Below are positions 1 to 10,640 of a stretch of DNA of 64,000 bases, piece after piece. Below the pieces are notes generated by a model that did not search any database, was not told where the DNA came from, and saw nothing but the letters and a program-made list of their open reading frames with translations. Origin of the DNA: Pseudofabraea citricarpa (taxonomy: Eukaryota; Ascomycota; Leotiomycetes; Helotiales; Dermateaceae). Made by a program: the position numbers and the translations under genes. Each line of letters opens with the position of its first letter. Positions within the stretch are counted from its first letter, which is position 1. The stretch is taken from the NCBI GenBank assembly GCA_029641185.1, contig JAPWGK010000009.1:1252501-1316500 (forward strand), written 5' to 3'.

Positions 1-214
1 TTTACATGCATGTCATAAAGTCATTGTTGATATAATTACCTATGTGATATATCAGGTGACTGGACTGGGTGAACAACTACGAGGTAGTCCGGGTGTATCG
101 ATAGCTATAAAGATGCATCTTGTGTATTCAAAGACGTGCCTCCATTTATATTTTACTATTGCACGCCCTTATCTAATCCACCAATGTGCATCTACAAAAC
201 GCCACACCCATTCA

Positions 215-3200
215 TTACAGATGGATATTCCACAGCTCTTGGGTCCATCCTTTGGATCTCAACTTCTTGCTCTTCTGAGCCCCAGATTTCCTCCCAGATG
301 TCGTAGTAATAAGCAGCTTCTTACTTGCACTGGCAAAGCCCTCTACCAATTCCTGTACCCTATCTGTTTTAACAAACAATTCAAGCAGATCAGAATCTTC
401 TGCTGCGACGTGTGTGGACAGGTCCATACACTCCATGAAAAATTGACGAGTAAGCTTAAAACCCGCGAACCTCAAAATGCTGATGTAGGCCAGCAAAGCT
501 TCAGGTAAGTATGCTTCTCGTATTAAAGCAAATTCTTCTTCTTCTGATGCCAAGTCAGTGAATGTCTTCTGAATATATTCCGAGGAATACTCGCCTGATT
601 GGCTAGATAAAAGCCAGCCCTTTAGAACCGCAGAAATTCCGTCCCTTGATAATTGTACTGATTTACTAAGTTGCTGTCGCCAATCACTTTGCTGCCAATC
701 CGCAGAGCCTTGCCTGATAAGTTGTTAGTATAAAAACAAAAAGCACGATCGGGCCATCTTACTCCTCCAGGCAAAGGTGGGCTAAAGTGGCCGAGGTATC
801 AATGTTATCGAGAAGCTCGATCAGAGCCTCGAGCTCTCTGAAACTTTTTGCTTCAGCAAGCATGTACTTCTTCAGTAACTTCTTTTGATCTGCTGATCCA
901 TCCAAAACTTCCGTCAAATCTTCGTCCTCCCCTTCGCCCTCGAGGCCAGCGAAGGAATAGCTGGCACCAAGTATCGCACGTGTCTTATTCTTGACAATCA
1001 TTGAGCTTGGTATCCTGGAGGCTAATACACCTGCCGCAGCTAGATGTATATGTTCTAGAAAATCAAAAGTTAGTATAAGGAGATATGGGGGAGTGGTTCA
1101 ACATACTAAAAAATCTCTTGTAAAGAATTGACCCAAAGAGAAAAGTCTCAGACCAAAGGCCTTCGACAAGTAAATACCATTCCAAGCTTCGAATAAGCAG
1201 CAGGTCCACCCTTTCAACTTCGTCAGGCTCACCCATGAAATCTCTCCGCACTCTCCGACCAGAGTCATCAGCTTCCCAGGGCATGTCCTCCAATACGCCA
1301 AAGCCTTCAAGTGCAGGATAAGTCTCAACATGGTCTGGATAGTCTTGAATAAGATAGCGTGATTGTAGTTTGACAAACTGTTGCGCATCAAGTCCCAACT
1401 CTCTCATAAGCTTAATCTGAGTAAGTCTTTGCTCGGGATCCGTCACGTCGATGAGATTTCGACACAGGGTTGCATAGCGTCTGTTTCCAGACAACTGGGA
1501 GCAGTAGAGTGGTATTAGCTCTTCCTTCCCGGCAAGCCTCAGGAAACTGATATATGAGACGATGATGTTCTCGATAACGGTTTGACGTAAAATGCCCTTA
1601 AAATCGACTCCTAAACTGATGAAAATGAGAAGCATATGTGCGAGTACACGGAGACTATCGTGGTCATCGAGTGCTATATATTTGTTGATATCTTGATTTT
1701 CAGGTTTCTCGTTGGTTGGCGGTATCAGAATAGATAGTCCGTTAGCATTTGCATACTGTGATAATGCAAGCCCTTGCTGATAGACGAAATTTTCAAATCG
1801 ATCTGCAATCAACACACCCTGCAACATCTTCATCGGTTGAGTAGTCTCAGTTTTCGTGCGTGGGTCGGTCTTCAAGCTCTCTACCAATCTCGCTGCCGCC
1901 GTCTTGGGTTCACCATGGAATTGTACGGCGTCGAAAGTGCCAAAACTAGATAATGTGTTCGGCGCTGCTTTTTGTGGAAAATGCAGCTGCAAGTAAGTGT
2001 CAAACTGGGTCCTTAATAATGCATTATAATGCACAAATAAAAAGTCGTTCCAGGAACGACACGCAGGCTCGACACTTGCAATGTCTCCACTTAATATACC
2101 GTAGACTGCCCGTTCATACTCATCTGCGCCTCCTTTACGAGCCAGCGCGAAGCACATTCGTCTCCAGAGGGTGGAAGATCCAGAGGTCGCCGGTTCATCA
2201 TCTTCACCAGGAGTTTCGTCCGGAAAACCAGACATGCTGACAGCTCTCCAAATCTCCGTACGTTCTAGGCACCACTCCTTGATCTCAGCTGCAGTTCTGC
2301 CTCGTCGAAGCATCTCGTAACAACCTAACCATATTGCTCGCTCGAAATACTCATCCTGTGCTTCCAACTTTCGTCCTTGTCGTGTAGCAGAATCCGGATC
2401 TAATTGAGTGACAAGGCGTTCAGTCTTGGACGAGTTCAGATGCACTCTCTGGACATCTGGTGATGAAGGATCTAATGCCTGCGGCCAAGTATTGATACGC
2501 TTCTGGTTTTTGATTGCCGCTTTCGTGTGGAGCCATCCATGAGCGATTATATCGCCTCGATCAGCATTTTGTTGAAGCTCTTGGACAAGGACGTCGATCT
2601 CCTCCCCAGATTCTTCCGCAGTATCTCGGAGCCATTGAAGAACCGTCTTTCGTTCTAGCGCGAGATCATCTGATTCGAGAAATTTTTTCCAAGCATCGCG
2701 CTCAGATGAATACTGATGTAGAGGCAGATGCCGAGATAGAGACTTTTTGGTATCAGAGCCGGGAGAAGGGAACCTGAGTTGCACTAAACGTCGCAATAAA
2801 TCCCAAGTCTGAGCTTCCTGTTCCCAGCGTTCGAGATCTTCCAAGGTAGTCTGAAGTTCGGAATTTGTATCGCCTTCTTCATCAGGATCTTCAAGATCCA
2901 TTTCATCATCCTGGGTAATCTTGAAGCCTCGCATCTTTCTCCTCCATCTAGCTCCGTCCTTCTTCCTCCGTTCAGAGTTATGCTGCTCCCGCAAACGATC
3001 TAATGTCTCGACGGCAATTCCATAGTAGTGGTCTATGAGCTCGATGGTCATTTCATGCTTTTCAGGCTGTAATGTTATGCGCTTTGGGTTGTATCCATCT
3101 AAAACCTCTGCAAATCTTTCCACTTCTCGTCCAACACGATTCGCGGCTTCGCGCAATGGATGAAGAATATCTTCATGGTCTTCGGGTCTTGTATACTGTT

Positions 3201-3528
3201 CTTCATCTAGGACTAAAGCAGAAATCGAGTTAGCTTCCCTGCTACATCTATTCGAAGTTCGTGAGCAATTACCATAATTCTCGTCATCTTCAATCTCATG
3301 GTCTCTCGAAAGAAGATCAGATTCGTCGAACGAAGAGGCTGGCTCTTCCGAAAGTTCGCGATCGGACCTTGCCTGTGACTACAATCCAATGAATCAGTAC
3401 ATGATTTTCATCAACAGCGAAATGCTTACCGGGACAATCTGCCAGCTGCCTTCGTGGAGATCCTGGGGCCTCAAATTCCCATCCATCGGAGGTGCCAGGG
3501 CTGCGCCGCTGCGTGTCATTGGCGCCAT
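215..3528 (-). CDS. NUP84: Nuclear pore complex subunit Nup84/Nup107
   Basis: Nup84/Nup107 is a helical scaffold subunit of the Y-shaped outer-ring complex of the nuclear pore. The model has five exons (3528-3430, 3378-3273, 3212-1107, 1054-763, 713-215), and the total closes in frame at 1033 aa, a normal length for filamentous fungi. Splices have GTAAGC/GTAATT/GTATGT/GTAAGA donors and TAG or CAG acceptors. The protein is almost entirely alpha-helical by eye, with an acidic stretch near residue 130 and a region typical of Nup107 (RAIWLGCYEMLRRG, then a conserved helical C-terminal half). The start at MAPMTRSG is the first ATG that joins the spliced frame. The family call rests on overall similarity rather than a catalytic motif. 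The upstream 0.7 kb is shared with the 3' end of the next gene. Confidence 0.88.
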
Positions 3529-4256
3529 GATGATGGCAGTTGGTTAAGAGGTGATGGATGGATCTGCGCCGAGTCAACGCAAATGCCAGACGTGCTAGAA
3601 GTAGAGCTGGTATGCTGGCGCCGTTTTGTGTCTGGTATGGAGCTACGACAAGCTCGGCATGCTCAAGAGGCTCATCAACAGGCTCAGCACAGCTTTCGCG
3701 CGTGGCAGGGGAGGGAGCGCGTCAAAGAAAATTAGACGAGGATGGTAGAAGGCGCTAGCGCTGGCAAGCAGTATAAAATTTTCAACTCTCGCTTTCAACT
3801 CTTCTTTTGAAAAATAATGTCACGGCTATCTAAATAGAGTCTCGGAACAACCCTCCTCTGGAGTAACCATCATTGTTTGTTCAGGTCCTCAGGATCTCAT
3901 TGCGCGCTCATGATTGCCTAGAGCAACTCGATTCTTCCTGTTCACGTTCCCTGACCTCTTGTAGGGTTGAAGGCGGGCAGTAAACTTGGAGACTTACACT
4001 TCCTATTTAATTTGCAATTTATTATTGCAACAGCTGCACCTGAAATGAAGCGGAGGATTCTTGGTGTGATCGTGCTGTTGAGACTTTAATATCCTCAATA
4101 AATTGATCCAAAAATGCTGTGTGATACTGAGTTGGGCAGTGTGCCCAACTGCATAGCATTCAGCATGAGTTCTACATACGTATTGAAGAATCTGCGTCGG
4201 TGAAAGATGTCTTGCAGCTCAAGTCTATTTTATGTACAAAGTAGTGTATATTTGTC
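3529..4256. other. Intergenic: Nup84 promoter and Cmc4 3' flank
   Basis: No coding region is supported. The stretch holds the upstream region of the minus-strand Nup84 gene and the downstream region of Cmc4. A perfect 10-bp palindrome (GCGCTAGCGC, about 3752-3761) lies about 225 bp upstream of the Nup84 start. Small open frames on the plus strand here have no family features. Confidence 0.6.
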
Positions 4257-4600
4257 TCATTTTGCTGCCTCATCTGCCCTTTGCTTCATCTTCAGCCTGA
4301 GTAGAGTCGCTTTGGGGCAACTAGGAGTCTTGGCCTCATCGCCATTCTGCTCATAGAAAGTTGCACAACATTTGTACAAAGCATCCACCTGCGATTGGCA
4401 TTTGGATTCGTCGTATCCATTCTTAGAGAGGCACTCTGCAGATATGGCTGTTAATAAAGGTCTGTTACACGTGTGAAGCAACACTGACCCTGGATAGCAC
4501 ACTGTATATGTATATTAGCATCAGATTGATACGGAGGAGAAACCCCTCTACTGACCGCACGAGAGTGACAAGGCACGTCGGTGGACTGGCCTTCTTTCAT
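4257..4600 (-). CDS. CMC4: Cmc4-type CHCH protein of the mitochondrial intermembrane space
   Basis: Cmc4 is a small cysteine-motif protein imported into the intermembrane space by the Mia40 disulfide relay and linked to respiratory-chain maintenance. Three exons were assembled: 4600-4556 (MKEGQSTDVPCHSRA), a 13-nt micro-exon 4501-4489 (encoding CAIQ plus one base), and 4435-4257, giving 78 aa. The spliced protein shows the family cysteine pattern: PC...ACAIQEC, then a further Cys after ten residues, then YKCC and a last Cys before PKATLLRLKMKQR, which matches the Cmc4 C-terminus. Without the micro-exon the CAIQ motif shared by yeast and human homologues would be lost, which supports the model. 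It is divergent from the SUMO gene. Confidence 0.9.
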
Positions 4601-5116
4601 TCTTCCAAGCTGTCAGCATGAAGAGCTCATGTCGAGAAGAAGGTATAGATGGAAACTTGTAGAAGATCGAGGTTGTGCTTTGCCAGATCTACTGAACAAC
4701 AGAACATTTATTTAAACTCTTTAAGAAAAGATCCAGGTTCTCACCTTCACACCAATCAAATTCAAAACCTCTTTGATACCAAGTATTATCTTGTTTTCTT
4801 CACCACGGCGACTGACCAACTAGAGATTACTTGCATTCACGGCGGCGTGTGGCGCGGCTGTCCAGCACTAGCGCGGTTCACTGTTCACCCCACCACCCGA
4901 TCGTCTTCTTGCACCTCGCGATTACAACTTCTCTCCACAACAACCCAAGAGACTGCACTCAAACGTCGCGTCGGTGATCCGTAGGCTCTCCATCCATTCG
5001 CCTCCTTCTTCCAATGTAAGTCCGCAAACATTCTCTGCGCATCTTCTTCTTGCATCGCATACTAAACCGCGCAGCCTTACTCTTCTCGAACAACTGCAAG
5101 TTCACACAACTTCACC
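4601..5116. promoter_or_regulatory. Divergent promoter region, Cmc4 (-) / SUMO (+)
   Basis: About 0.5 kb separates the two divergent start codons. It becomes C/T-rich toward the SUMO start, as is common for fungal 5' leaders. It contains a probable 5'-UTR intron of the SUMO gene (listed separately). No TATA box is convincing. Confidence 0.55.
5016..5074 (+). other. Probable 5'-UTR intron of the SUMO gene
   Basis: A GTAAGT donor, a branch-site-like ATACTAAAC and a GCGCAG acceptor occur in the right order and spacing about 40 nt upstream of the start codon. The flanks are pyrimidine-rich leader sequence. It is predicted from splice signals only. Confidence 0.5.
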
Positions 5117-5591
5117 ATGTCTGGATCGGACGATAATGGCAGCCCTGGCGCCCCAGACAAGCCTGAGCCTGCTGTCAGCGAGCACCTGAACATCAAAGTC
5201 ACCGACAACAACAATGAAGTTTTCTTCAAAATCAAGCGAACAACCAACTTGAAGAAACTGATGGATGCCTTCTGTGAACGACAAGGCAAGGCCCCCAGTT
5301 CAGTCCGGTTCCTCTTCGATGGCAGTCGCGTTCAACCTACCGATAGCCCCGATACTGTGAGTCTACCCCCCAATGCCAATAACTACATACTGGTTCGAGG
5401 GGGCTTGGCTGATGCTACTTAGTTGGACATGCAAGACGGAGATACCCTCGAGGTTCATCAAGAGCAGATCGGCGGAGGTAAGTGCAATCTCCGTTTCACA
5501 ATAGGCAGCGCAAAGGCAGGCCTGTCTCTCGCCCCAAAGTCGTACTTTAATAGTATGCCGGATCATTACTGACAATCCCAATTCAGCTTAG
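5117..5591 (+). CDS. SMT3: SUMO, small ubiquitin-like modifier (Smt3)
   Basis: SUMO is conjugated to lysines of nuclear proteins after Ulp-type processing to expose a diglycine end. Exons are 5117-5356, 5423-5477 and 5587-5591 (100 codons with the stop, 99 aa). A disordered acidic N-terminus is followed by a ubiquitin fold with the family signatures HLNIKVTDNNNEVFFKIKR, TTNLKKLMDAFC and VRFLFDG. The last exon holds only two bases of a codon plus the TAG stop, so the protein ends QIGGA: the mature end is the GG, with a single residue to be removed. The core is strongly conserved. Confidence 0.95.
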
Positions 5592-6083
5592 ATTGAAATG
5601 CAGCATTGAAGGTATTGGGATTGCGAATTGGGTAAGGGAGCAAAAGAGCAGTGTTTAAGAGGGCCAAATGAGAATTTCTATACATGGGAATGGAACATGA
5701 CCTAGAATCCTTCAGCGGTGGTGGGTTAATATTTGCATCGGCGTGCCTGGCGTCTTTTCCCAACATGCTTGCTTCGTAGGGGAATGAAATACAGAACTTC
5801 TTCTGGGTCTTAGGAATTCCCTGGTTGTCTCACTGCGCCGCTTTCAACTCTAGGTATATGGACAGGAATTGAAAGATTCATAGGAAACACTCGACTTGTG
5901 AGCTTGTGAATAGGAAAATCCATATGCCTAGAAGTTGCAGTGTTTCTTTAATCTATAACCCAAAACCTTCAAAAGTCCTTCCAGTGTTCTCGGCAATTGT
6001 ACAATATATCATAAATCATCATCATTCGACACCATTTATGCAAAACAGATCTTTTCGTCACTGCTTTGATGACTTGAGTTACT
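5592..6083. other. Intergenic between convergent genes
   Basis: The 3' flanks of SUMO (+) and the small coiled-coil gene (-) meet here. The DNA is AT-leaning, with no supported gene, repeat or RNA. Confidence 0.6.
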
Positions 6084-6656
6084 TCAGTCAGTCCACACAG
6101 CAGCCTTTGCTCGTTCTGCCTCTTCTTTTGCCTTGACAGCCGCCTCTTTCTCGGCATTCCTTCTCTTGATTTCCTTCTCCTTGATCGCTTTGTCGTATGC
6201 CTTTTGCTCCTCGGTCTTCTTTGGTGCTCTCACACCCAAAGCGCCTGCAATCAACCTCTTGGCGACAGCATCAGTCTTCTCTGGTCTCGCACCTGGTCGT
6301 TCGCTTCTGGAACCACTTGACCCATCTGCCGTATACCCATATGGGCTTGCAAAACTTTCATTATTTGGAAATGAGGTTGGGGAGATGGGTGTAGGAGGTG
6401 GCGCCGAAGGGTACGCTGCAGACGCTTGTGCAGAGGAGGGCCGATCTGTGTCGTCGCCGGAAGAAACATCATCGTCTTCCCACGAGTCCGCAACAGCCTG
6501 CTTCTTCTTTGATTTGGAACCCAGCGTAGGCTTGGGAGAGTCCTGGTCCAAGGACAACTTGCTCAGGGACTTGGCCAATTCTAAACAAAGGAAACAGTCA
6601 GATGTGCTTCTTCGACTGCTGGCTGAATATCTCGTACCTTTAGGTGCTGCAGTCAT
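6084..6656 (-). CDS. Small conserved fungal protein with basic coiled-coil C-terminus
   Basis: Two exons (6656-6638 and 6580-6084) give 171 aa beginning MTAAPKELAKSLSKL. The middle third is low-complexity and rich in Ser/Pro/Asp (WEDDDVSSGDD, APPPTPISPTSF). The last 50 residues are charged and predicted to form a helix or coiled coil (KEKEIKRRNAEKEAAVKAKE), ending in AAVWTD. No catalytic motif or known domain is visible, so no function is assigned. A longer in-frame start at 6713 exists, but the spliced form starting at 6656 is preferred because the GTACGA donor and TTTAG acceptor remove a Ser/Arg-rich stretch unlike the rest. The gene is convergent with SUMO. Confidence 0.65.
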   Translation of the reverse strand: MTAAPKGTRYSASSRRSTSDCFLCLELAKSLSKLSLDQDSPKPTLGSKSKKKQAVADSWEDDDVSSGDDTDRPSSAQASAAYPSAPPPTPISPTSFPNNESFASPYGYTADGSSGSRSERPGARPEKTDAVAKRLIAGALGVRAPKKTEEQKAYDKAIKEKEIKRRNAEKEAAVKAKEEAERAKAAVWTD

Positions 6657-8182
6657 CTTTGGTATCCTTTCTCTCGGTGCTGTTTTTGGGGGTGGGTGTC
6701 CGGCTTCAAGCAAATGGCCAGATCTGTTTCACAGAGAGAGCGGCAGGCCGAGATGCAAGTGTGCAGTGCAATTGATCAATGAGCGCTTGGGTGCGAGGGT
6801 ATGGAAGCTCTGATCCTCCCAACTGCGGAGACAGTGGGGTTCGAGAACATCGGGGAACGGGCTATTTTTCTGCTGCAGTGCCAATCGTGCCAATGTCCCA
6901 TACGGTACCACGACGGTCGGTAGCCCAAGCACGGTAGTTGAGGCACTTGTGACTTGAGAGGGTAGTGGGTAGTAGGTAGTAGTGGCCAGCGGCCAGCGCG
7001 CACACTACTTCTCTTGTTCGAGCTTCTCTTTCGTCACCCATCTCCACCACTGTTCACCTTTTTGGGACATTCCGAAATCTCCAAAAATAGAAGGCCTCGC
7101 CTCCCCCTCCATGATTTTCCAGGTTACGGAAACTTAGTTGCAATCACGTGTCAGTACGATGGTACGGGTGCATTTAGTAGCCTATTCCGACTGGATAAAC
7201 CTTACTGCGAAATACTGGCTTTGCCTGCCCCTCCATTACTCAGGTATGCAGATATGACAACGAAAATCAACAGTAACAGAATGAAACGTAGCTACAAGAG
7301 ACTTGCAAGAGGCAAAATCATTGGCGTAGAATAAAGATACTGAAACTGACTGCATAGAAGGTCTCTCTGGACCTTACCTAGGTACATAAGACATTCCACT
7401 TGACCACTCATGTACAATAGACTTTTTGGTCAGACTCACCGAAATACTTACTAGAGAGGAGAGAAAGTGAAGGATTTCAATACTTTCACTGAAAATCTTA
7501 AGCAGCCAGATCCCTTAGATTCTGATGTTTGTTTCGCACTTATCACGCTAGCATGGCAAACTGACTTATCACTCGCTATTTGTATCGACGCTCCATGAGT
7601 AGTAACTTATTCCGGTGAGCAAGTGCAACCAGGCCACGCAGTAGTATCAAGTGCCTCCAAATGGACCAATGCAATTGCTTTGTTTGGAATATAGTTCTTG
7701 TGAAACAGCTCAATCTACAGTAAAAACGCTAAGGAGCTTATCTATATCCTTGGCTCTACAGTAACGTCTTTCTTCCAAAACGTGACATACCTTAGTAGAG
7801 CAGCGGGAGAGAGGAAGCCAATACGGAATGCAGAATTCAACATCTCTCCATATTACATTTTGAACTCACTTAGTGTGTTGAGTTTCGGGCACGATCACAC
7901 CAGGCCTTTTTTTATTCCCGGTAAACCCGGTATTTTGGTTTGAACCCTCCCCTCTTCGGCACCGTCATCATGGCCGAGGTAGCAACAGGTAGCAGAGCTC
8001 CTCACCTCAACTTCTCTCATCTCTCGAAGCCGTTCATTCATTATATGCCACACGGCTACAAAAACCCGGAATAAGCTTGTTGACAATTGGTTGCCTGCCA
8101 TATAGAGTAGTTACAAGCATGAGCTAGATGCTATAGAGGGCCGATAGAAACATCTCTTGACATATCATCATCTTTTATAATC
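6657..8182. other. 1.5-kb intergenic region between divergent genes
   Basis: No coding exon is convincing on either strand. A short perfect palindrome TACCTAGGTA lies at about 7375-7384, and a short near-repeat (CCCGGTAAACCCGGTA) near 7917-7932. The region serves as upstream DNA for both flanking genes. No tRNA or transposon ends were recognised. Confidence 0.5.
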
Positions 8183-10640
8183 ATGCTACCACGGCGGCCG
8201 TTACCGGCGGTTGCTCATCGGCTACCGTGCAGGCGAGGGTTTTTGGGACGAAAGACGTTTAGTACCTCGATTGCACGCCCATCCTATGCAGATACTATAT
8301 CCAACCTAAGAATTGGAGCCCATACGAGAGTTATATTTCAGGGTTTCACTGGTAAGGGAGTTCTTAAAATTGCAGGAAAGTAGCTGATCCAGCCATAGGC
8401 CGACAAGCCACGGCCAATGCAAGAGAGTCTATAGAATGGGGTACAAATATCGTCGGTGGTGTCACCCCAGGCAAAGGTAAATAAATAGCCAAATTATACC
8501 TTATCACAAGTATAATGTTCACTAACTCATCCTGAAGAGGGCGAGCATCTCGGTCTTCCTTTGCTGCCATCAGTGAGGCGGGCTATGGCAGAACTAAAGC
8601 CTGATGCTACCGGCATCTACGTCGCTGCTCAGCAGTGTCCAGGGGCCATTGAAGAAGCACTCGAAGCTGAAGTTCCTTTGATTGTAGCGGTGGCCGAACA
8701 TCTTCCGATCCACGACATCATGAGGGTGACTTTAATCCCCAGAGCCGACTTTGTTCAAGTATTGACTGACGTCGCCAGATACATTCGATGCTCAATACGC
8801 AATCACGCAGTCGCTTAGTCGGGGCCAATTGTCCAGGTATCATCTCTGCCATTGGAAAATGCCGTATTGGGTTTCAACCGCTGCCTTGCTTTACACCAGG
8901 TCGGGTTGGCATTGTTGCCAAGTCGGGTACTCTGAGTTATGAAGGTATTTGGACCAGGGATCAAAACTGGACTTTTTGACTGATCATAATCAGCTGTGGC
9001 TTCGACTTCTCTAGCTGGACTCGGACAGAGTCTCTGTATAGGTATGGGTGGAGATGTCATTGCAGGGACGAACTTCGTAGACGCCTTAGAGGTGTTTGAG
9101 AAAGATAATGATACTGAAGGGATCGTACTAATAGGAGAGATTGGAGGCACTGCTGAGATGGACGCCGCTTTGTGGATCAAGAGTTACCACGAGAGATCAC
9201 CAAACCCAAAGTAAGATACAAAGGTTTCCTCGCAGACATGAATCCTAACTAACAATGAATCAAGACCAATTTCAGCACTGATTGGCGGTGTTAATGCCGC
9301 TCCAGGCCGTGTCTCTGGCCATGCTGGTGCGTTTATCTCACCTGGCGAGCCGGATGCCTTGACGAAATGCAAGGCCTTGGAGGATGTGGGCGTAACCATG
9401 TGAGTTAGAGAACTTATCTGCAATACAAGAATGATCAACGGCATTGTATCGTCATGAGGATCGGCTGCTAATTCCCAGTTCTAGAGTTAACCATCCTTCA
9501 AAGTTTGGAAATACGATGAAGACCTTGCTTGAAAGATCCAGGAAGGGCGGGAGCATGTCACAAAAACGAGGAATGCATTCTTTCAGTCGAATATCGAGGC
9601 CGAGACCTACTTTTACAGGAGTTGGTCAGCCCCAGAAACGTAGTCTTTACATCCAAGAAGACCAAGCTCTGGACATTCTTCGACAAGTTGGAGTAAATGC
9701 GTCAGAGTATTCTGGCAAAGGTAAACAACGCCTTCTCGCCATTTCGGTTGACCGTACGCACAGATGCCCATGCGTGATAGCCTCTCCAACCATAGATCCC
9801 GATCAATTATATACCAAATCAAAGAAGTTTCCATTCGATTACAGGACTGGCTTGAACGAAGATCACATCACAGCAATAGCAAAGCACTTGGAACTTGAGA
9901 GTTCATCCCAGAGCTCCCTACCAAAGTTGATATATGCCCTTCTCGATATTTATATGAAGAAAGAGGCATTCCACCTCGAGACAAATTTCGTCGAGCGGTT
10001 AGGCGAGCTTAAAGTCACAGGCGCCCGTTTTGGTTTTGACGATGCAGCCTTTCGAAGCGCCAAACGTCAATCTGATGTGCATGCTTTGAGACGAGTGGAG
10101 GACGAAGATCCCATTGAAGTAGAAGCCGAGAAAGATGGGATCGTCTACATCAAGCTGCAAGGAGATGGCAATATTGGCACTCTCGTGAACGGAGCAGGAC
10201 TGGCCATGAACACTGTCGATGCAGTCGCTGATGCTGGAGGTACGTGTACGAATTTCCTCGACACGGGAGGCAAGGCAACCAGCGAGACTATCAAGAAGAG
10301 CTTCCAGGTTATTCTGCAGGACGAGCGTGCCAAGGTCATCTTTGTGAACATCTTCGGTGGACTTACCATGGGCGACATGATTGCTCGCGGTATCCTCATG
10401 GCCTTCCGTGATCTGGAGATGAGCTTGCCTGTGGTGGTGCGCATCCGAGGAACGAATGAGACTGAGGGTCAGCGGATTGTGAGTTTCCTGAGTAATGAAA
10501 GAGCACTTGACTTTTTGTCGGGAAAGGCTGACGTTTGCTCAATTGCTTTCTAGATTGCGGAGAGTGGATTGCCGCTGTATGCATACCAAGATTTCGAGGA
10601 GGCAGCAGCCAAGGCCATCGAGTTGGCTAATCAAGCTTGA
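8183..10640 (+). CDS. Fused succinyl-CoA synthetase-like protein (alpha + truncated beta), mitochondrial
   Basis: Eight exons (8183-8351, 8399-8476, 8538-8725, 8779-8944, 8994-9210, 9265-9399, 9479-10478, 10554-10640) close in frame at 679 aa. Residues 1-30 are Arg-rich with no acidic residues, like a mitochondrial transit peptide. Residues about 35-340 form a full alpha subunit: [49 protein letters not shown], and the phosphorylated-histidine loop SGHAGAFI. After an Arg/Ser-rich linker, residues about 373-679 align to the beta subunit, but from its start they jump to the [11 protein letters not shown] segment, so roughly 85 residues of the N-terminal ATP-grasp subdomain are missing. The distal beta core is kept ([26 protein letters not shown]). 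The normal enzyme interconverts succinyl-CoA and succinate with NTP formation; whether this form can bind nucleotide is doubtful. The exon 7 acceptor is ambiguous by 6 nt. Confidence 0.85.

Noticed and set aside
6133..6813. 226-codon plus-strand open frame
   Set aside because: It lies antisense to the spliced coiled-coil gene at 6084-6656; its composition is the mirror of that gene's Asp/Ser-rich codons and it shows no family feature.
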